Notes: generated by a model from the letters alone, not told the origin. 64,000 nt of DNA from Lumnitzera littorea (GCA_024138015.1 JAMXBB010000004.1:7386398-7450397), one strand, 5' to 3'; positions 26,701 to 38,229 are shown, counted from the stretch's first letter. Numbers and translations: made by a program.

Positions 26701-29700
26701 TGCACATACTTTGAAGACTCCAAGAAAATGCTGAGATATGATTCTAGAATGATTAATATTACAAAAATGAATTATTTATCTTTATTTTTTTTTATTTTCC
26801 AGATTTATGAAACATAGTTAAATTATTGGTATTTTTAATTTTAGCAAGTTAGGTCATAGAACTTGTACAAATATGCTATTCCTTTAGAAATGAAACAAGC
26901 CAAAAAGTATGATTTAAAAGGTTCTATCTTACCGAGCCTTCAAGGCCTAAAATTCTGAATTCATGAACACTACATTCACCATATAAGGGCTCAAAATCTA
27001 AACAGAGGCAAAATTGTTATCTTCAAGACATCAACAATGTTGCCATCAATCACACCTTAGATCCTAAACATGGGCCCACAACTAGTTGGTAACAAAGCCA
27101 CCTAACACGGCAGATTTCTCACAATTGAGTGAACAGTTAGCAGCTGTCATGCAAGAAATTCACACAACACAGAGAGAGACACAGAGAGAGAGAGAGAGAG
27201 AGAGAGAGGGGATGGAGGGAGAGAGAGAGGGCTAAGGACGAAATCAAGAACGCAGAGAGAGAGATCAAAATGGCTGAGACTTTCTTTGATGAACAGCATC
27301 AAGTAACGGGCAGAAGATGGCAGCACGCCTGGAAGAGCTCATGGATGGAGCTCTAGTTGGGGTGACATTGGCAACATACCAATCCAACTCCAACAAAGTA
27401 GGGTGGCCAGTGAAGGGAGCTTCCACCCTCCATGTTCAACTGTAATCTACCACAATACCAGCAAGCAGGAAAGTGCATGAGCCCCAGCTGCAACCGCCAC
27501 TACAATGCCTATAGAGATACACAATTCTGAGCCACCACAATAGGAGGCATGTGATATGCCACCATGCATAGCAGCATGGGTTGAGCAAATGGAGCCACCA
27601 ATGAGGTGGTGCAGAACATTTGCAGTAGCAGGCAGCATAGATTGAGCAGAGACCCAACCTGATTGTGGTTCCTAAACACCCTCAATTGGAGCTTCCCACT
27701 TTCAGCAGCGCCAAAAACCCTTTGGGATAGTTGAGAAGGTGCGAACAATTTTTTGAAACCACTGAAGGTAAATTGGGTCAAGTTGGTTTCTTTTCATTTA
27801 GTGGGTGAAGCATAGTTGTAGTACTTTAGCTATCATTTGTTTATCAGAACTGGACAGTTTAAGGAAAATAGGCAGTACTATACAATTCTTTTATACCACA
27901 TTTGGTATATGAAGTATAGGTCACAAATTTTCAAGGGTTTGAGAATATACCATCTTGTCCTATGAAATAAATTTTTGTACCATCAGATATATACTACAAA
28001 TTTTTAGGTTTTATCCAATACTTTGAGGTCTGTTTGTTCAATAATTTAGCCCACTATGCAATCTAAATAAAGGACTAAGGAAATTTGTCCAACTCAGTAT
28101 AAAAAAAATGATGGCAACCAAACACCCCCTTAAGGTACATGAGGATGGTAACTTGACATTGGAGCAATTCAAAAACCTCTATAATATGAGGCTTGAGCCA
28201 TTGATGAGTAGTAATCCCATCAGCGAGTTGGTTAATCTTAATCAAGCAAGTAATTGAAGGAGTTTTTGAGAATGCTCTAGGAGTTTCCTACCAGGGTGCC
28301 CTTTGGGACCCCAGAGTGAGAAGTTGCCATCATCATGGTGCGGTTGTCAAAGGTGACTCAACTAGATTTGAAGATTCAAAACCCACCTAACTTGGTCAGA
28401 GCAATGAGTTCAACTTGTAACTATGAAGAGAGGAGGGGGGGAACTGTTGAAATTGAAATAAGATATGTTGGAAAACTACACAAAAAGTGCAATGGGGAAT
28501 TCCTTGACACAGAAGGGGGGAAAACAAGTAAAAGTATGGCATAAAACTCAAAATGGTCCCTTTTATCGTTATATGAGTAGTGCTATAGTAGCAGAACAAT
28601 GTGCAAAGAGTCTATGCTTCAGTTGTGATAAGCCTTTCACCCTAGGAATATAGATGCAAGGAGCTGTTTTGTTTGAAAATAGAGCACTAATACGCTGGCA
28701 ATAAAGCAAAAATAATTCAGGAATTAGGTAATCACTTTCTGGCCAACAAGTCAGTTTCAAGGGGAGGGTAACAATAGAAAACATGAAGCAAAATAAGATG
28801 ATTAAAAGGAAAATAAAGTGACTTTATTTCACCACTTTATTTATTGTAGGAGATATTGTTAGACCACCATTACCCTTATTTTAGACAAATTAGGTCACAG
28901 GGCTTACATAGGTAAGCTATTCCATTAAGAAAAAAGTACCAGCCAGAAAATATGATGTTTGTTCTTTTAATAAATGAGATCTGAGGATTATCTCTTAAGG
29001 AGCCCTAAAACCCTAAATCTCTAAATTCACAAAACCCAATTTCAAAATAAAGTTCCCAAAAAAAGGATCTACACCTCAACAAAGATAAAGGCATTATCAT
29101 CAATGATTTTGCTATTAATCACCCCTTCACCAGATCCCAACTTGAGCCCACACCAAAAAATATGTCACAGATATTATATTTTAGTTGAGTAATTAATATG
29201 GTCAAAGATGTTAATCCTGTAAAGCTTCACTTGCCTTGCTCTCTATTAAGTTCACTTGTCTAAAGTTAGGTGAGCATATTTTTGGAGATAAATGCTTTTA
29301 AAAACAAGATTTGAAGGAAAAAAAATTCAAAGTAGAAATTTAAGAACATGAAAATTTGAATTGCTTATGAAAATTGAAGATGATGGACTACCAACAAACA
29401 AAAAAAAAAAAGCTCCAAATATTGGCCTCCTGTAGAACTCAAAGAAAATAAATGATCAGGCCTATTTGCTCAGAAGCAGACAAATACAAAATCTTAAAAC
29501 TTACTGAAAATTGCATAGAAGACAGGGATCTTGCCAACCAATGCATTTCAAAAGAAAAGAAATTGTTTCAAGAGGATCTATGAAAATAAAATGCAAGAGA
29601 AGTGCCAGAATAACTTCAGTCCCACAAGAATCCCCTTTGGATCAAAAAAAATCACATCAATTAATTAAAGAAGCAGGAGGACAACAATCTGAAACTTTGT

Positions 29701-32700
29701 ATATGCATTAAGCCATTGATGCTAGACAGGGATGTAGCAAGAGACCAGCTAACCACTGACAAGGATTTATAACTAACCATAATTGTTAGAGGTCCTCTCA
29801 AGCATGAATCTGCAATTAACCAAAACTGCATAGATAACTGTTATGGCACCTTCATCATACAGCACTGTGGAAACACACTACAGGAATAACCCCAAAATTA
29901 GAAACCTTGAGGACAAAGCTTTTAGGTAAATAATCTTGGAATTGGAAACATGTATCCTAATCCAATAATATATCCTTCTGAGATATGCTCATTATTGCAT
30001 GCTTGCTACTTTATTATCAGTTAAATAGATAAAAGCGGAAAAATGCATACAGGATTCTCGGAAACAGATGCCAATATCCGAAATGCTATAGTGAGCTGTG
30101 CTACAGAAGAATCACGAAGTGCGACTCCATCAAAATTCTTTTCAGAGACTATCTTTCCAAGATTCTCCATAAAATTAATATCAGAGAAACCAGAAGAATC
30201 TCCTACACTATGCTCAACTTCCATCAGATCAGACACTAAAATGCTAGTTGCAGTTAAGTGAGCATCTCCACCAGAAGCTAACACAGCAGCGTACCGCAGA
30301 AGACCTATAGCCCCATTTTTATGATAAACTACACCGGCATCTATCCATTCTAAGAGCCGTGTAGGTGCATCTTTTCTGTTCGACCCTGGTGATGATGAGT
30401 GTAATGCTCTGTGAAGTTCAACAGCATGTCCAATCCAAGAACCCAGAAAAAATATTGCAGAATCAGTAACAATAATTTCAAAAATTTCTGCTGCCGAGTG
30501 AAATATTGCAACATCAAGAGGCGAGGCTCCTGAAAAGAAAATTTAATCTCAATTAATATGAAGATATGGCGTAGGGACTCTATATCATGCATATGTCCCT
30601 TCTGGACCTAATTTTTAGTTCAATTTCCAATACCCTTGGCAACAGCCTCTGGTTCCTTGACAGAGCGTATTGCTTCAATCAGAGCAGACATAGCCTACCA
30701 AAAAATGAATAAATAAATATAGATAAAATAATGACTAACCAGAGAGAACATGTACAGAACATTTAGTAACACACTGCAGATGTAAGAAACCAGATCATTG
30801 ATCAATAAGATTTGGCAAACAAGCATTTGCTGGGTACACACAGCAGGATACAGTATGAGTGGGAAAAAATAACAATCAAAGTTTTAGTGAATCATACCTC
30901 AGGAAAGAAGCCCAGAGCTAATAAGGCCTGGTGTCCACAATCAGATCTGCAAACCCCAAATGAGACAAGGATTATGTCATTTCACTTTTTTCCCCCTTTA
31001 CCTTGACAGAATAATTCCATTGCAAATGCAATTTCCATTTTAAAAGGGAGCAGCAGGAAAATTCTAGCAGAAGCAAAACCCATTAGTTTAATAGTGGGCA
31101 AGAAGTTCTACCTAGAAAGAGCACAAAGTTCCCATAGCACCCACAAAAATTCTTCAGAATGTGGCGTTGCAATAAGCAAACGATCAATTGCAGTAACCTA
31201 CAAAAAGAAGTTTGTCACCACAAACAAAATTGAAAGAGAAACAAAGCAGGGTAAAAAAAGAGGAATCCTTGACTAAAAGTTAAACTGACCACTTTCAAGT
31301 GCATCTCAAGAATCATTCCAACTTCCCTTGACCCACAAAAAAAGCCTTTTGAGAGTAAAATGGATGCATAACGGAGTGGAAGGCACTCCTCCTTCATAGT
31401 TGAATCAGCAGCCTTCAGCGATTGAATAATAATAGCAGCAAGTTCAGGTTGATGCGCAAGGAAAATTAATCCTGAACCAGAAACATTTAATGTGAACTCT
31501 GAGAAGAATAGGTGCCAAAACTGAGTTAGGAAATGTTAGTTTTACCTGAGCGGTATAAGAGCATGGAAAAAATTATTGCACCAAAAGATAGCTTAACATC
31601 CATACATACTTGCCTAGCCTCTCCTTCCTCTGATTGTGTAACAGCTGAAGACAACAAAGCAGCTGATAGAGGAAGAAATCCCCTCTCCTACTTACAGACA
31701 ACAAGCAGACTGTCAGCACTCTATGACCCTTAAGGAAAATACAAGAAGAACATGAACTAAACATAAATGGCCAAGTCTAAGGAAGAGAAATAGAAAATAT
31801 CCACCAAATGGAAACTAGAAAATATGATCCAGCCCTTCTCAAACGAAACCAATTTCAGGAGATTCTCTCAAATGCATTAAAGAATTTGCAAATAATAGAA
31901 GACACAGGTTTATAAACACCGTTAAACATGAGGAGCTGAAAGAAGTCTACAGTACGCACAACTACATTGCCCAAGAATATTTAGGGGGGGATTTTTTTCC
32001 CCATTATAAAATGTAACTCTTCTCTCCCATTCTAGTAGACCCTCTTTTAAATTTGGATGTCCCATTAATATTCTCCTTAAACTACAAAAGCATTTGCTCC
32101 AAGCTCTCATATCCTGCTATATAAAGATGCAAATTAAGGAAATAAAAGTTTTCAAAATGGATCTTATTAAAAACAGATAGAAGAGACATTTGAATTATGT
32201 TTTATGGGAGAGTTATGCCTCACTGTTTCTCAGTGTTTAGCTTGCTGTTCATTCTACTTCTGGTTTTCCATTTCTTTATTTTCTTCTTAATCCCTTGCAT
32301 CTCTTCTAAGTTTACAGGAAACAGAAATGTAATTCACATTGGATTGTTTTATCCGAATCAAAGGTTAACAAAACCCTTAAATAGTCAATCATCTATTGCA
32401 AACTATAAACAATTAGTTTTCCCTTTTTTTAATAAAAGAGAGGGGAGGGGAGGGGAGTTGCAGTGGCTGTGTAAAGTTTAATCTACCAATAAAATAATTG
32501 TTGACGGTATGACAGGTGTACCATTCACTGTCTTGAGAATTCCACAACAGACAGCATACTAATACTGCTCAATTGCCACCATAACACAAACACACAAAAA
32601 ATGAACATCTACCCAAACCCATAGACTATGGTGCAATGGGCTGGACAAGCTGCCCAAAGCATGTGATAATGAAACCTATGCTGGTATTCTAAGCCAAATT

Positions 32701-35700
32701 GCCACCAATGGAGAGAAACTCATGGAAGGGCTATGAAATGCAAAAACAACTATCAATTTACCAAGTATAGGTTCATGCACAAACACAAGCACAAGCATAC
32801 AATAATATATGTCAGAAAAGTGGGACCGGGTGCTCATGTGCCAAGGGGGCACACCTTAAGTAGCAACAGCAAATGCCAGTCTATATCCCCGTTATATAGA
32901 TAAGAATTTGATGAAGTAATAAATCTACTTGTCACTTTGTAGGACAGGGATTCATCACTTGAACCGAGAATCAATGATCTATTTGCACTAGCCACAGGAG
33001 AAGGATCTTCAATTGGTCCTCCTAACTTGATTGATTTCTGCATGAGGAAGTGTAAAAATTTCAGTTTTCATCACATAACAGGTATGAAATTTGAACTAAA
33101 ACAATACACCATGATACAGTTCAGATGGAGAAGCAAGATTGAGAAGGAAACCAAAACCCCATGTTTTAGTAATCCAAAAACAGTATTCTTGTTTGCAAGA
33201 TATTGGCACATCCACCAGGAGCTTTACAAATAAAGCAACAATCAGGTACTATAAATTTATGCTTCCTAATATTGTTTGTCGTGAGTATCATATCTCAAGC
33301 TTCAATTCTTTCCAATGTTGTGCAAAATCTTTAGGATGACTGGACAGTTCACAAATCAGATTGAATAAACACAAAATAAAGCAATGTTTTGAAAACATAA
33401 TCCTTGAAATACTAAAGAGATAAAAGCCATTATATAAACTATGCAACATTTCTATATCTATACTTCATATACTACATATATGAAGAGAATAACAAGCAAG
33501 CATGGATTCCTTCTGCTTGCACATAAAATTACCACAATAACCTTAAAAAGTCATTTTAACTATAACACTGCATCCTTTTCATTTATGTTTCTTCTCCTTC
33601 TTTTCTTCTTATCATTTTTTTCTTTTTCCATTCTTATTAGGTTTTCTTTTCTTTTTCTTTCACAAAATAGGAGCAAACATGAAGCAACTATCCAGGGGTT
33701 ACTTTATAATTAATATGCCATTCTTCTGTAAAATATTAAGGAAAAGAGTGTGCTTTCAGCAGGGTCCACCATTTATATTTTACAATTCTCTCAATTTGTC
33801 ACCACATATTATACAAAAAGACAATATAATAAATAAGTGGACCCACATATTTTCCCTTTTCTCTCATAACTACAATTACATCCTTAAAGCACAACTTCTA
33901 AATCAATAGACATTTGAAAATTGTATCTACCATTTTTTTTTTTTTGGGGGGTTGAAATGTCAGATTTAGTTTTTCATTTATATATCAAAGGAGATCACAG
34001 GAAGGGCAACAATACCTACTGTACAATAAATAGAACTCAAAAGAGAACTAATATCTCAAGCCTAACACTTAGCAATAACAAAAGGGTGCTAGAATTGAGA
34101 TGTTGGTACTAACGCTCAAAGAGAACTATTACTAGCACAAAAAAATGGAGAGCATACTGCAGGAAACATCTGCTTCAGTACAAGCACCTCATTAGGGCAA
34201 CAAAAGACAAAGACCTTATTCCCTCCAATAAAATAGTCACTCACCAAAAGATTCTTCATTTGAGACCGAGCAGTGGTTAGCATTCCCAAACAAGCACTGG
34301 AAGCGCTAGTCACGGTAGAGAAACCTCTTAACACAGATATAACTGCACACTGGAAATAGAATTTATTAGTTGGAATCAGCAGTCAGATGTGATGCAAGCA
34401 CCCTTACACCCCAATTAAAAGCATACCTCATATCTTGCCGCAACTTCATAGGTTCTGAGGCGATGAAGAAGGTAAGTAGAAAGAGAAGCAACATCATGAC
34501 GTGGTTTTTGCAATAACAACTTCAACAGCTGATTATAACCATCACTAATACCAGATGGAACAATATCGTCTTCACGAGGCCACCAGCCTAAAAAGCCTTC
34601 ACAACCCACAGAATGTCTGGTAGCTCGTTCAATAACTTGCAGAAATAGTAATACAATTGCGGTTGAATTTTTCAAGTTGTGACAGAATAACTGCACAAGT
34701 TGCCCCATACCCCCACTACTGACAAAATGAAAGCAGCTTTCTTTACCAAAGCACAGCAGAAAAGCCAAACTCAACCATAAAATGATGTCCTGTCTCTGAA
34801 GTCAACAAGATAAAATGAATGAAAAGAGCACAATTTTTCAATGGAAAACAGATCTAGCTAAATAGGGCAAACAGTGTTACCTCACCTTCAGAAACTTTGA
34901 GGATGTAATCTCAAAACAAAAATGAGTACAGAACATTTCTACTAACTGCTTGGAATTAGCCACATCATTGTCAGATTCAAGAAGCACACTCAGAGATGAT
35001 GCCTGAGTAGATCTATTTCCTGATTCATCTTGAGTGACTTCATATAACTCAAGAAGCTGATTCCTTGCTTCAACAATAGCAAGTCTGAACTCCTTACAAT
35101 CTTCAGGATAAACCTGATTGAAAGATTTCTGGTTATTTGCTGCAGCCGATGACATATGGGAACCACAGATTGAGACAGCTGTAGCTATGGCATTCACTGC
35201 ATTATCCATTGCATCTCCAGGTTTGGGTCGTTCCAGAATCTTCAATATTAATTGTAGAAGCTGCTTAACCTCAACAGTCAAGTCCAATAAACTAGGTGGT
35301 GGTGACAACACATTCAGAGGAATCAATTCTTCACTTCTCACATTAGTAGACCGTAAGGGCAAAGGCAGATCCTCTAATTTTCCTTCAACTGAACTGGCAA
35401 TATTTGTTAAAGAAGTATCATCAAATTCTATGTTAAACTGCCCAAGATCCTCTGCTGTGTTTCCATATATGACTAAGCTCAAGCTACGATAGCTGCCTCT
35501 AACAACCAGGTGATTAGTCACAACAGCCTGCAAAATGTAATGATTTAATAAATCAAATTTCTTTGCATAAAAAGGAATCTATCCAAAACAGATTTAGAAT
35601 CAGTTACCAACTCTTTTCATTTTATGATAACATTCTTTGGACTTCAATTCATCCATTATTACCCCAAGGCAGCTACACTACATTGTAGTTGCTGCCAATC

Positions 35701-37959
35701 TTCACCTAGTAGAGAAATTTCTCTATCTAGTTTTTTCTTCCACCCTTCCTTGAATTTTGTAAGAAGAAAAAGTTTTTGTATAAAAGAGAGAGAAAAAATT
35801 TTCTAAACCACTCCCTAAAACCAATATTGGATACAAATTTCATTTTTACTTCTTCTGCACCAATAACAAACGAGATCACAAATTACAGAAACAAAATTAA
35901 TGTACTAACCAAGAGACCTAGAGTCCACAACAACAATTTGTTTCTTCCCTCTTGACAATAATCTTCAAAATTGTTTGCTAACAAAGTTTTCAAGTTTTTT
36001 GTTTTATTTTTCCTTTTTCTGAAAAAGAAAAGAAAGCTCAAAAATGGTCCTCTAACTTTTGTTGCTTTTCTACTTAAATCCTTTGCGATTTAACTTTTCC
36101 ATTCACCTTTTTTGCTTTTTTATTTGAGTTCTTTAACTTTTAATTATTTTGTTCAAGTTGTCCTCCTTTTCAAAACCAACTTGAAAAGGTCCTCCCCACA
36201 TCATATCCCACAAAAATCTTGTTTTATGCCAGTAGGGTTTAATATTATTCTGATCATTTTCAAATGGTGGAGACACAGCACTGAAAAGTTAAAAAATTGA
36301 AGAACTTAATTAGAAAAGTAACAGAAGGTGGAAGACTTGAATTGAAAAGTGAAAAAGTGAAGCATATGGCTTTATGGACTTTAATCTCACAGAACAATTA
36401 TTCACTTCTTTGACATCTGACTAGCACGAAAAGTATAAACATTGTGCTACTTGCATATTTCACAGAAGATCACAAATGAGTACACACTCAAATCAGAATG
36501 TATGATATTGGAGTTTTTAAGCTACTGGGAAGCAAAAAAAGGCAAAATTCACTTCAGATATATTACAACACTCACTATTCTTTTTTTTTTTTTTGGAGTT
36601 TCTTTTGGGTAATCAATATATCTGACTTTCCTTTTTTCCACAATTATAATGAACTATTTAAGCAGAATGTTTGATACTCATGCCAGCCTCCTAAAATCTC
36701 CTTTGTATTACAAAGGCTTCTGAGATACAATAATTGAAATGCCAAAATCGATGTTCTAACTGAATGTATTCATCAACAAATGCCTAAAGAATTCATGGAG
36801 AAAGTTGAAGTATTACCAAACTTTTTAGCATTTTAAGTTGCATGATTGCCAGTTCATTCAGTTGGCTATGTTGCCAGAAGGTAATTTCTCTAAGCTAAGC
36901 AAAATATCTTGCATGCTTGTGATATCCGCTCAATCATCATCATCCAACCAACACTATTTAACATAGTGCCACAATGAAGCAACTTCAGGAAAAATGAACA
37001 GTGATATAAGTAGGAAAAGAATTCCTCTAAGGAGTTTATGATTACCTCAACTTCTAAAACATTTGACGAAGAATGAGAGTACAGAAAGGGCTGGCAAAGC
37101 CGCCTAAATCTACTCTCCCCCTCACACTGCACGAAAACCTCCAAAGCAAAAGATGGTGGTGAAGTAGCCCTGTCAAAATATACATCATAATTGTAGCACT
37201 TGTATACGTTCCTAACAATATGTGCCAAAGGAAAATTTCTCATGCACAATGCCTGAACTATCTTCATCCTCTAAAGATCTTCACAACCACTGACCAAGTC
37301 TCCATGCCCCTCCTTATAACAGCCAGTCAATCACATGATTCCATGCATGATTTAGAGAGAAAAAAAGTAGGACTCAAAATGAATATCGTTCATATGTGGC
37401 AGCAAGTAATTGGTGCAGAATTGGCTGAAGACACATTTGATGACAGGAAAAGCTAATTCCACCATAACCATATCTCTTATGAATACACAGTGCTATCATA
37501 ATCATATCACTCCTAATTATACATAAAAATACGCTAAAACCAATTCAAAAACATACCCGAGGAGCGATATGGACTGACAAGCTGAAGAAGCATTCTGCTC
37601 AAGGAACTCACAAGCAATGACGACAACCGGTTCAGCAAAGAGCACCTTAGCACCAAAACAAATTTGAACAAGTAGATTAAATTAATACCGTTCCATTCAA
37701 AAGAAAGTGAAAAGCCAAGAATTCTCCAGAAAGAACCAAAAGATCAACAAAATGCAGCAACCAAAACTAATTCTACATAGAAGTTCGCCAAGAAAACGAA
37801 TCTTAAACACATGCTAGTAACTAATTCAAGTCCAATTGTAGGATGTCATGTGCGATTAAAGAAAAGAAGAGGGAGAAGAATTACCTCGTCAACGTACTCG
37901 TCGAGGTGAGGGTGAACGAAAGTCTGAGCGAACAGGACGCAGGCTTCGGGTCGACCCAT
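9116..37959 (-). CDS. VIR: VIRILIZER homologue, m6A mRNA methyltransferase complex scaffold subunit (27 exons, 2151 residues)
   Basis: Product: plant VIRILIZER, the large nuclear scaffold that binds the MTA/MTB-FIP37 m6A writer and influences 3'-end m6A and splicing (family knowledge). Exons, minus strand, 5' to 3': 37885-37959, 37557-37645, 37046-37169, 34886-35527, 34427-34795, 34245-34349, 32855-33037, 31546-31687, 31290-31471, 31112-31197, 30898-30946, 30634-30694, 30051-30529, 29778-29877, 26423-26556, 25221-25288, 24915-25131, 24437-24652, 24183-24329, 24052-24105, 23734-23948, 23572-23641, 18138-18433, 11611-11749, 10102-11493, 9279-10022, 9116-9193. All junctions are GT-AG and phases agree; the CDS sums to 6456 nt. 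The start ATG opens MGRPEACVLFAQTFVHP, the invariant N-terminus of the family. The reading frame is intact despite LINEs in two introns. The least certain points are exons 14 and 22 and the very C-terminus. The assignment itself is secure. Confidence 0.93.
12403..14094 (+). pseudogene. LINE ORF1 (DUF4283 / zinc-knuckle RNA-binding protein), interrupted
   Basis: A single reading frame is broken by stops at 12796-12798, 13333-13335, 13546-13548, 13693-13695 and 13966-13968 but otherwise continuous, so the decay is by point nonsense mutations. The DUF4283 core reads IFGEKIWRNTFVSYFLGRDL, then WSLKAYYNKVLPKKIPIWIK. A CX2CX4H zinc knuckle with a lost final cysteine follows near 13560-13610. In plant L1 elements this protein binds element RNA. 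Confidence 0.8.
14150..17645 (+). pseudogene. LINE ORF2 (AP endonuclease, reverse transcriptase, zf-RVT), interrupted
   Basis: The endonuclease region spans about 14150-14830, reverse transcriptase about 15440-16360 and the C-terminal zinc-binding region about 17270-17645 (ending ILVKIILSYLDV). Frame shifts between segments and many stops are visible. The metal-binding FADD box reads FTND, so catalysis would be lost even without the stops. Confidence 0.8.
17700..17719 (+). repeat. T homopolymer near LINE 3' end
   Basis: A run of about 19 T lies in the 3' UTR of the LINE, just after the ORF2 remnant. A similar T-tract occurs in other plant L1 3' regions. It is also a likely site of sequencing length error. 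Confidence 0.6.
18850..19255. other. Unclassified retro-like segment with an A-rich end in VIR intron 22
   Basis: Plus-strand sequence ends in TAACAATATTA followed by 15 A at ~19240-19255, which looks like a reverse-transcribed 3' end. Broken plus-strand reading gives short lysine-rich phrases but no domain I can name. It may be the 3' remnant of another LINE or the edge of the ORF1 remnant above. Confidence 0.3.
19250..22800 (-). mobile_element. Older minus-strand LINE remnant (ORF1) in VIR intron 22, split by a nested LINE
   Basis: Minus-strand ORF1 pieces surround the nested insertion at 19980-21681. A DUF4283-like stretch lies at 21835-22068 (VSLSRCALVGRFLGKSLSLFV...AVWDCHSLIDIL), upstream leader frames run to ~22800, and below 19964 there is a CX2CX4HX4C zinc knuckle (CVQCGVLVHSLVACF, near 19760-19805) and a basic C-terminus (SRAKKNRRNSRQ, ~19370-19410). 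If the nested LINE is removed, ORF1 runs in one direction. No ORF2 of this copy was seen, so it may be 3'-deleted. Ends are approximate. It is oriented the same way as VIR. Confidence 0.6.
19980..21681 (-). mobile_element. 5'-truncated L1-type LINE nested in the older LINE, exact 16-bp target-site duplication
   Basis: TTTTCTTAGTCAACTT occurs at 19964-19979 and again at 21682-21697, flanking the insert exactly. On the minus strand the element begins within RT (CFADDLLIFSRGDLTLVS, intact FADD box) and continues through LLVKYLGIPFISSRI. It ends with an open zf-RVT region at 20129-20629 (GIISWNYCYLCAMEEENRWHLFIKCDFTRNVW...VILSYIDV). The poly(A) tail appears as poly(T) at 19980-19991. The exact duplication indicates a younger insertion than the surrounding repeats. 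It still has stops upstream of zf-RVT. Confidence 0.9.
25421..25729. mobile_element. MITE-like foldback element in VIR intron 15
   Basis: The left end TACACAATCAAGCCCTGGAA and the reverse complement of the right end (TACAGATAAGCCCTTGAAAC) match at most positions, forming terminal inverted repeats of about 25 bp around ~310 bp of non-coding sequence. The 'AAGCCC..GAACTTT' phrase recurs internally. No transposase is present, so it would be non-autonomous. The superfamily is not determined. Confidence 0.55.
26815..29155 (+). mobile_element. Decayed LTR retroelement (LARD-like, Ty3-gypsy gag traces) in VIR intron 14
   Basis: Two diverged direct repeats (~26815-27085 and ~28857-29155) share 'TTAGGTCA.AG..CTT', 'TATGCTATTCC'-like, 'AATTC' and 'GATCC.AA....GCCCACA' blocks in the same order, as old LTRs would. 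TTGGTAACAAAGCC just inside the left copy resembles a tRNA-Met primer-binding site, and a purine tract (AAGGGGAGGG, ~28759) lies before the right copy. Between them, plus-strand pieces read LKIQNPPNLVRAMSS...NYEE (28335-28440) and CFSCDKPFTLGI (~28617-28650), recalling gypsy gag and its CFRCDEKF zinc knuckle. Everything is broken by stops. It lies antisense to VIR. Confidence 0.5.
27171..27232. repeat. GA microsatellite
   Basis: (AG)n tract of roughly 60 bp with interruptions inside the intron-14 retroelement. Confidence 0.85.
34245..37959 (-). other. VIR: VIR exons 1-6: conserved N-terminal virilizer domain
   Basis: Exons 1-3 encode the N-terminal virilizer domain (MGRPEACVLF..., then ATSPPSFALEVFVQCEGES and LCQPFLYS). 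Exon 4 (214 codons) continues with VVTNHLVVRGSYRSLSLVIYG. Exon 5 encodes LSLAFLLCFGKESC and RHSVGCEGFLGWWPRED, a highly conserved plant VIR stretch in the helical-repeat body. Intron 3 is 1.5 kb and carries a foldback repeat at about 36040-36370. Confidence 0.88.
36040..36370. mobile_element. MITE-like foldback element in VIR intron 3
   Basis: The left part (GTCCTCTAACTTTTGTTGCTTTTCTA...) and the reverse complement of the right part (GCTTCACTTTTTCACTTTTCAATTCAAGTC...) are the same style of repeated 'GT.CTT.AACTTTT' words, in inverted orientation around ~36200. It is non-coding. Boundaries are approximate. Confidence 0.4.
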
Positions 37960-38004
37960 TTCTGGTTGTCTGTGTAATCAGTGAGAATGCGAAAGCATGG
38001 GGTT

Positions 38005-38040
38005 TAGGGTTTTTGTTTCCTCCGAGTCGAATTAGGGTTT
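38005..38040 (-). promoter_or_regulatory. Two telo-box motifs upstream of the VIR start codon
   Basis: TAGGGTTT occurs at 38005-38012 and 38033-38040, reading AAACCCTA on the VIR strand, about 46 and 74 bp before the ATG at 37959. Telo boxes are enriched near transcription start sites of plant housekeeping and translation genes and are bound by telobox-binding factors. The surrounding 100 bp is relatively GC-rich, as expected for a 5' UTR/promoter. Confidence 0.5.
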
Positions 38041-38229
38041 TTCGTTCTTGTACGAAGAACAAAGATGATTTTATGAGTTTTAAGGTGATTCAGATTTGTA
38101 ACGTGGCTTTTGTCTTAAGATTTTTGGTTTTCTCATGCTCTCCAGTTCCAGAACCCTCCTCCTCTCAAACAGTACAGCTCTGCCATGCCCTTTTTTCCCT
38201 CTGCTCGAAGAGGGATAAAAAGATTTGAG

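Larger units (their letters stand above)
18138..33037 (-). other. VIR: VIR exons 7-23: helical-repeat (armadillo-like) body
   Basis: These seventeen exons, mostly 50-300 nt with one of 479 nt, encode the leucine-rich alpha-helical scaffold region. Conserved landmarks include PLRYASILLSKGFFCG (exon 9), SEEFLWVLWELCALSR (10), GLLRYAAVLASGGDAH (13), LVDDGTE...LLLERNREQSLVDLLIP (15), SPKLAACAADLSSPYPG (17), FPEEGIWFWKNRMPMLS (18) and LPVGKELLACLGVFKDLG (23). Introns 14 and 22 are enlarged by retroelements (3.2 and 5.1 kb). Confidence 0.86.

Noticed and set aside
27436..27781. Minus-strand Cys/His-rich frames in intron 14
   Set aside because: Overlapping frames inside the decayed LTR-type element; no exon signals and no VIR homology.
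35118..35492. Plus-strand frame of 124 codons
   Set aside because: Antisense of VIR exon 4, which has clear conserved protein sequence.
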